Shown here: piece after piece, positions 59,921 through 64,000 of the stretch
Layout of the letters: each line of letters opens with the position of its first letter
How positions within the stretch are numbered: the first letter of the stretch is position 1
Origin: Pannonibacter sp051860505
GTDB lineage: Bacteria > Pseudomonadota > Alphaproteobacteria > Rhizobiales > Stappiaceae
Reading direction: 5' to 3'
Length of the DNA: 64,000 nucleotides
NCBI RefSeq assembly: GCF_051860505.1
Contig: NZ_JBHYDX010000020.1
Span: forward strand, 25,731-89,730
Program-made: the position numbers and the translations under genes
Notes under the pieces: generated by a model
What the model was told of the DNA's origin: nothing
Database searches by the model: none
What the model saw: only the letters and a program-made list of their open reading frames with translations

Positions 59921-60625
59921 ATGAAACTGTGTGTGAGCCTGGCGCTGGCGGCCGTGATCGGCCTGCCCGTGCCGCTGGTCCTGGCGGAAGGCAGCCGGGG
60001 CATCAATCCCCCCCCTCTCGTCCTGAGCCCGAACCTTGCCGAACCCTGGCTGCTGCAGCTGCGCCCCGAGGGCCAGCCACGCCGCGCGCCCATGGTGGTG
60101 AGTGAGCCCGGCGCCCAGGCGCCAGTCCGGCTCGCCAGTGCGGGAAGCCAGCAGGCGGCCGCTGCAGTCCGCCGCCAGGTCGCGCCGCAGTTCCTTCCGG
60201 CTGTGGTCGACTACACTGGCCCGCACAAACCGGGCACCATCATCATCGACACCAACGCCCGCTATCTCTACCTGGTCGAACAGAATGGCGTCGCCCGCCG
60301 CTACGGCGTCGGTGTCGGCAAGCCGGGATTCGAATGGGCGGGAAGCCACAAGGTAACACGCAAGGCGGAATGGCCCGACTGGCGTCCGCCGGCCGAAATG
60401 CGCAAGCGCCGCCCGGACTTGCCGACCTTCATGGCAGGTGGTCCGAACAATCCGCTGGGCGCGCGCGCCTTGTATCTCGGCTCGACCCTCTACCGCATCC
60501 ACGGCTCCAACGAACCCTGGTCGATCGGCCACGCCGTCTCGTCCGGCTGCATCCGCATGCGCAACGAGGATGTCACCGACCTTTACGAGCGCGTCGGCGT
60601 CGGCACCAAGGTCATCGTGATGTGA
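59921..60625 (+). CDS. L,D-transpeptidase (ErfK/YbiS family)
   Basis: A 234-residue exported enzyme with a cleavable signal (LALAAVIGLPVPLVLA). The YkuD domain, from about residue 103, ends with the catalytic HGSNEPWSIGHAVSSGC motif (His194, His204, Cys210). It makes 3-3 crosslinks or anchors lipoproteins in peptidoglycan. GAGGAG lies eight bases before the ATG; a GTG one codon earlier is in frame. The 217-base gap before it is AT-richer than the genes and probably holds the promoter. Confidence 0.94.
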   Translation: MKLCVSLALAAVIGLPVPLVLAEGSRGINPPPLVLSPNLAEPWLLQLRPEGQPRRAPMVVSEPGAQAPVRLASAGSQQAAAAVRRQVAPQFLPAVVDYTGPHKPGTIIIDTNARYLYLVEQNGVARRYGVGVGKPGFEWAGSHKVTRKAEWPDWRPPAEMRKRRPDLPTFMAGGPNNPLGARALYLGSTLYRIHGSNEPWSIGHAVSSGCIRMRNEDVTDLYERVGVGTKVIVM

Positions 60626-60642
60626 TCATCGCCCGAGGGTAA

Positions 60643-61314
60643 TCAATCCGGCTGGCGGTCCGCCGCCAGCCGTTCCAGCAGCAGCGCGCGCCACTGGCCC
60701 TTGTCGCCGGTCCACTCGCTGTCATCGGGGCTGAGCACATGCACCTCGTCCGCAAGGTCGCCCGCATGCCGCCCGTCCAGACTGACGAGGATGAATTCGC
60801 ATGGCCGGCAGAGATACTGCTCCACTGCATGGCGCAGCCGACCGACGGCCGACGCCTCGAAATGCAGGTCGGTGAGGCCCGTCTCCGCCTGCACAATGGT
60901 CAGGTTGTTCTGGCTGTTGGAGAGCACGAACACCAGCCGCTCAAACCGGGACAATCGCTGCAGCTTGCCCCGCATGTGGCCGAAGCGGGACAGTTCCTCG
61001 GCCATGCGGCCGGCGATGTCCACCGTCCCGGCTTCGTCGCGGAAATGATGCAGGAAATGGATGTCATAGGGATGCCAGACGGGATGATGCGGCCCCATGC
61101 GGATGTCATCGGCGCCAAACAGCGGAAAGCCGTCCTCGAACAGCTTGGCCACCCCCGGCACCGGGGCGATCAGCCCATCGAAGAAATGCCGCGCCGGCTG
61201 GATGTCCTCGCCAAGATGGTGACCGATCTCTTCCGCATGGGTGCGGATCTGCCGCGAACTCTGGCAGGAAATTCCAAGGCTGACGATTGCCGTGCTGTGG
61301 CCTTCGGCCGACAT
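60643..61314 (-). CDS. DUF1796 putative cysteine peptidase family protein
   Basis: A 223-residue protein beginning with MSAEGHSTAIVSLGISCQSS, matching the SLG.NC motif of the DUF1796 (papain-like) family; Cys in GISCQSS would be the nucleophile and histidines in HHPVWHPYDIHFLHHF the partner. GGAG lies seven bases before the ATG at 61314. The frame stays open far upstream, to 62763, only because the antisense ClC gene is very GC-rich. Convergent with the L,D-transpeptidase and divergent from the ClC gene. Natural substrate unknown. Confidence 0.75.
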   Translation of the reverse strand: MSAEGHSTAIVSLGISCQSSRQIRTHAEEIGHHLGEDIQPARHFFDGLIAPVPGVAKLFEDGFPLFGADDIRMGPHHPVWHPYDIHFLHHFRDEAGTVDIAGRMAEELSRFGHMRGKLQRLSRFERLVFVLSNSQNNLTIVQAETGLTDLHFEASAVGRLRHAVEQYLCRPCEFILVSLDGRHAGDLADEVHVLSPDDSEWTGDKGQWRALLLERLAADRQPD

Positions 61315-61395
61315 CTCGCGCTCCCGCGTCTCTTGCTTTTTCCTGACCTTACAGGCCGCCCTGCCGCCCACGCAACGCACGGATGCTGACCGCCC

Positions 61396-62754
61396 ATGCC
61401 GATCCCCACCCCTGAGGCTTCCCGTTCGCCGACTGTCCCGCTTCTCTATCTCGCGTTTGCTCTTGCCGGCGGGCTCTGCGTCGGGCTGCTGGGCACCGGC
61501 TTCCATCTTGCGGTCGACTGGCTGACAGGCGCCTATTCCACCTTGCGCGCGCTTGCGCCCTCCCCCTTCATCGCCCTCATCGTCGCAATTGCGGGAACGG
61601 CGCTTTTGGCTACCGCCGCCCGTTGGCTGGTTCTGCGCTTTGCCCCCGAGGCTGCCGGCAGCGGCATCCAGGAGATCGAGGGCGTGCTGGAGGGCGAACG
61701 GGAGCTCCGGCCGCTGCGGGTGCTGCTGGTGAAGTTTTCCGGCGGTGTGCTGGCGCTCGGCTCCGGCATGGTGCTGGGCCGCGAGGGGCCGACGATCCAC
61801 ATGGGCGCGGCCCTGATGCAGCTTGTGTCCGGGGTCGGCCGTCTTGGCCAGGAGGAAAAGCGCGGCCTGCTCGCCGCCGGCGCCGCGGCTGGCCTTGCCG
61901 CTGCCTTCCTCGCCCCGCTGGCCGCGATCCTGTTCGTCATCGAGGAGACCCGGCGCCAGGTCCCCTATCGCGCCCACACCTACATGGCCGTGTTCCTCGC
62001 CAGCATCGGCAGCGCCGCCATTGCCGAGGCGCTGCTCGGCCAGACCGTCAGCCTGCCCCTCGCCAGCCCGGGCCTGTCGCCCCTCCTGCTGCCCGTCTTC
62101 GCCCTGCTCGGCGGCGCGGTGGGGCTGCTCGGGCTCAGCTTCAACCGGACCGTGGTGCTGGCGCTTGATGCGCCGCTGCGGCTGCCGCAGCGCCTCTGGT
62201 GGCTGCCCGCGCTCGTCGTTGGTGCGGCGATGGGGGCGATGCTGCAGCTGTTTCCCGAGGGCAGCGGCGGCGGCGAAGCGGTCGTCCAGCTGCTCGCCCA
62301 TGAAGCCGCGCCGCTCGGTTTCCTGCTGGCGCTGATGATGCTGCGCTTCACTGCCGCGATCCTGTGCTATGGCACCGGCGTTCCCGGCGGCATCTTCGCA
62401 CCAATGCTGTCCATCGCGGTGGCGGCCGGTCTTGCCTTCGGCACGGCAGCCGAGGTCCTGCTGCCGGATGTCGAGGGCCTTGCCCGCGCGACCGCGATTG
62501 CCGCCATGGCCGGACTGTTTGCCGCCTCGGTCCGCGCGCCGCTGGTCGGCGTGGTGCTTGTCCTTGAACTGACCGGCGCCTATGGCCTCGTGCTGCCGGT
62601 TCTCGTCACCGCCGCCTGCGCCAGCCTCACCGCGCAGGTCCTGGGCGGACGCCCAATCTACGAAACCCTCCTGGAACGCACCTTGCGCCTTGCCGGTCAG
62701 ACCCAGCCCGAACCACGCGAACGCACGCCCGTGCAGCTGGGCATGCCGGATTGA
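61396..62754 (+). CDS. clcA: ClC-type chloride/proton antiporter
   Basis: A 452-residue membrane protein with the ClC selectivity-filter motifs AAGSGIQEIE (GSGIP-like), GREGPTIHMGA with the gating Glu130, and GTGVPGGIFAPML. The internal proton glutamate is in FVIEETRRQ (Glu183/184), so it is an exchanger rather than a channel. There are no CBS domains. About 16-18 helices. It supports acid resistance in other bacteria. Confidence 0.94.
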   Translation: MPIPTPEASRSPTVPLLYLAFALAGGLCVGLLGTGFHLAVDWLTGAYSTLRALAPSPFIALIVAIAGTALLATAARWLVLRFAPEAAGSGIQEIEGVLEGERELRPLRVLLVKFSGGVLALGSGMVLGREGPTIHMGAALMQLVSGVGRLGQEEKRGLLAAGAAAGLAAAFLAPLAAILFVIEETRRQVPYRAHTYMAVFLASIGSAAIAEALLGQTVSLPLASPGLSPLLLPVFALLGGAVGLLGLSFNRTVVLALDAPLRLPQRLWWLPALVVGAAMGAMLQLFPEGSGGGEAVVQLLAHEAAPLGFLLALMMLRFTAAILCYGTGVPGGIFAPMLSIAVAAGLAFGTAAEVLLPDVEGLARATAIAAMAGLFAASVRAPLVGVVLVLELTGAYGLVLPVLVTAACASLTAQVLGGRPIYETLLERTLRLAGQTQPEPRERTPVQLGMPD

Positions 62755-62806
62755 CAGCTGCACTGGCTTCAGAAGCTGGGGCTGTTAAGGGCCGCTTCGG
62801 AGCGCG

Positions 62807-62821
62807 GTACAGTCACTGTAC
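62807..62821. repeat. Palindrome at the composition boundary
   Basis: GTACAGTCACTGTAC has perfect 7-base arms around one C, and TACAGTCA recurs at 62819-62826. It lies between the ClC gene and the AT-rich region, where base composition changes sharply. It may be an operator or mark an insertion boundary. There is no tRNA gene next to it. Confidence 0.35.
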
Positions 62822-62919
62822 AGTCAAGGAACTGCCACCCTCCAAATAATTATCATTCACGCATTTAATTGCCACTTTTCACATTTCATCATCTAATTTA
62901 TTCATTACTTCAATTGAGG

Positions 62920-63897
62920 TTATTCGATTTTGTTTCGCAGAATTATTGCTCTATCCCTTTCCTCATCCTGTACATCTGTTAGATTTGGAATTTTCAACAT
63001 AGCACCATGATGGCTCAGGCAGGGAAACGGTGTACTGATAAAATTTATTCTCTCAAGAAACCGGTTGAGTACATAAGGCTTCGCAATACTTACTTCGAAT
63101 TTTTCAGCGGCAGATACTTCGCTATCATAAAGCGATGTACCATACGTTGCGATTTTTCCGTTCTTTAAACCTAATGCTAGGTTGGTCAAAATCCTTCCGT
63201 TTCCGAGATAAGAAAGGAGAAATTTCGCGTCTACAATTAAAACATCTTTGACTCGAAGCGAAAATCCATATCCTTGAGCAGTAATTACAATCGGAATTAT
63301 TCTTAATTTCTGTACGCGATCAAAACTTATATTTAAGTATTTTGATATTCTATTTCTATTTCTCTCTAGAGCATCAACCTTTCGACGCGCTTGATCTGCT
63401 GCAGATTCAAGCTTTTTATCATATCTAAATCTCTCATGCGGTTCGGCCGGCATAAGGAAAAATTTTATTTCTCCAACAACACATAAATCTCCAATACAAA
63501 ATAAAAGATCAATTTGCTCTCCAAAATCCTTTGATTTGATCTCTTCACTCGCACATTTTGCGTCTTTAAGCAGAATGTTACTTTCTATTGCAGATGAAAT
63601 TTCTGAGCGAAGTTCAATTTCGTAACGTTCCCCGCGACTTGACTTCGCATTCCTATCGTTTACGCCTCCCTTTTCGAGCCATGATTCGACCTTTCTCAGT
63701 GTATTACTTGTCTCAAGAGACGCAACGACCAAAGCAAATTCGTCCGTCCCTGGAATTTGTACCAACGGAGCGGACCATAAACCGCGATGTCCGGTCGATT
63801 TGCTTTTTTTGTCAGTTTGAAGCCGGAACGTCAGAAAATCCATTATCTGTTTTGCGTCATCTTCAGCAACACAAAGCACGCCTTGAAACACTTCCAA
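62920..63897 (-). CDS. PD-(D/E)XK nuclease-like protein, horizontally acquired
   Basis: A 325-residue protein in DNA far richer in A and T than the rest of the window. Residues 90-175 show the PD-(D/E)XK pattern: Glu in the first helix (RYEIELRSEISSAIE), Asp130 (EQIDLLFCIGD), Glu143-x-Lys145 (VVGEIKFF) and a following helix with Gln169 (ESAADQARRKVDAL). This is typical of restriction-like and defence nucleases. The start is a TTG at 63897 with AAGGA before it; no ATG is available. It begins ten bases after the end of another gene on the same strand, suggesting an operon that continues beyond the window. Confidence 0.65.
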   Translation of the reverse strand: MEVFQGVLCVAEDDAKQIMDFLTFRLQTDKKSKSTGHRGLWSAPLVQIPGTDEFALVVASLETSNTLRKVESWLEKGGVNDRNAKSSRGERYEIELRSEISSAIESNILLKDAKCASEEIKSKDFGEQIDLLFCIGDLCVVGEIKFFLMPAEPHERFRYDKKLESAADQARRKVDALERNRNRISKYLNISFDRVQKLRIIPIVITAQGYGFSLRVKDVLIVDAKFLLSYLGNGRILTNLALGLKNGKIATYGTSLYDSEVSAAEKFEVSIAKPYVLNRFLERINFISTPFPCLSHHGAMLKIPNLTDVQDEERDRAIILRNKIE

Positions 63898-63907
63898 AAT
63901 ATTCCTT

Positions 63908-64000
63908 CTACTTACTATTAGGCTTCAGACCCATAAAATAGCTATGCAAGTTGTTTGAAATTTGATTCAAGCTCCTGAACAGGAGTTTGGTGATGTCTCA
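63908..64000 (-). CDS. C-terminal end of an AT-rich gene (partial)
   Basis: On the minus strand a frame enters from the right edge and ends at TAG (63908-63910). The last residues read SNNLHSYFMGLKPNSK. The composition matches the nuclease-like gene that follows ten bases later. Too short to identify; it may be the partner or first gene of the same acquired operon. Confidence 0.4.

Noticed and set aside
61315..62763. Long minus-strand frame continuing upstream of the DUF1796 gene
   Set aside because: It is antisense to the clear ClC gene; its composition is a GC-rich frame shadow (runs of Gln, Arg, Gly, His), and a good RBS marks the real start at 61314.
62755..62919. Possible integration site at the island boundary
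   Set aside because: No tRNA gene, integrase or convincing direct repeat is visible; only a short palindrome could be recorded.
63897..63941. Frameshift joining the partial gene at the edge to the nuclease gene
   Set aside because: The two frames differ by one base, but an AAGGA Shine-Dalgarno before TTG 63897 explains a separate start; without the upstream sequence a frameshift cannot be supported.

Overview
The window looks like a piece of chromosome from a GC-rich alphaproteobacterium, most likely of the order Hyphomicrobiales (Rhizobiales), possibly near the Stappiaceae. The basis is the fused trpE(G) gene with a Trp-rich leader peptide and attenuator, the hisS-hisZ-hisG cluster, the alphaproteobacterial glutamate-cysteine ligase, CheZ, Ohr/OhrR and the arginase/ornithine cyclodeaminase pair. 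The order-level call is inference from gene content. I see no rRNA or tRNA gene, insertion sequence or CRISPR array.

Positions 1-13 kb are catabolic. A minus-strand cluster (aldehyde dehydrogenase, a divergent DapA-family protein, 3-hydroxyanthranilate 3,4-dioxygenase, then a secreted protein cut by the left edge) sits divergent to a LysR regulator. Next is an eight-gene minus-strand operon (4613-12703), mostly joined by ATGA stop/start overlaps. It encodes a 2-aminobenzoate-CoA ligase-like enzyme, a monooxygenase/Old-Yellow-Enzyme fusion, beta-oxidation-like enzymes, a thioesterase, a Rid protein and a MarR regulator. This matches the aerobic 2-aminobenzoyl-CoA (anthranilate) pathway, although the salicylyl-CoA variant cannot be excluded. 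It is divergent from the anthranilate synthase gene trpE(G), so anthranilate-consuming and anthranilate-making genes share one intergenic region containing two palindromes that may be MarR operators.

Positions 15.5-30 kb hold a YdjM-like membrane protein, a divergent pair of cytoplasmic hydrolases (SGNH hydrolase and trypsin-like peptidase), arginine catabolism under an Lrp-type regulator, an FkbM methyltransferase, an HxlR/GST/NTF2-like/tautomerase cluster, ilvD, and an OYE/TetR/luciferase-like group with two copies of one palindromic operator. Positions 30-45 kb hold ohrR/ohr, a lytic transglycosylase, an active/inactive M16 peptidase pair, slyX, an unrecognised 337-residue protein, a DUF1275 membrane protein, a YciA thioesterase and a Crp/Fnr regulator. 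Divergent from that regulator is a likely small RNA with a CRP-type box at the class II position. A lipid/glycan glycosyltransferase operon and a group III truncated hemoglobin follow.

Positions 45-62.8 kb hold a TetR-controlled RND efflux pair, rsmE, gshA, hisS-hisZ-hisG, tag, cheZ, an L,D-transpeptidase, a DUF1796 protein and a ClC-type antiporter. From about 62.8 kb the DNA turns abruptly AT-rich and encodes a PD-(D/E)XK nuclease-like protein plus the end of another gene. This is the edge of an acquired, possibly defence-related, island cut by the window.

The candidates most worth following up are the Crp/Fnr-linked small RNA, the divergent SGNH/trypsin-like pair, the AT-rich nuclease locus, and the MarR palindromes linking anthranilate catabolism to tryptophan synthesis.
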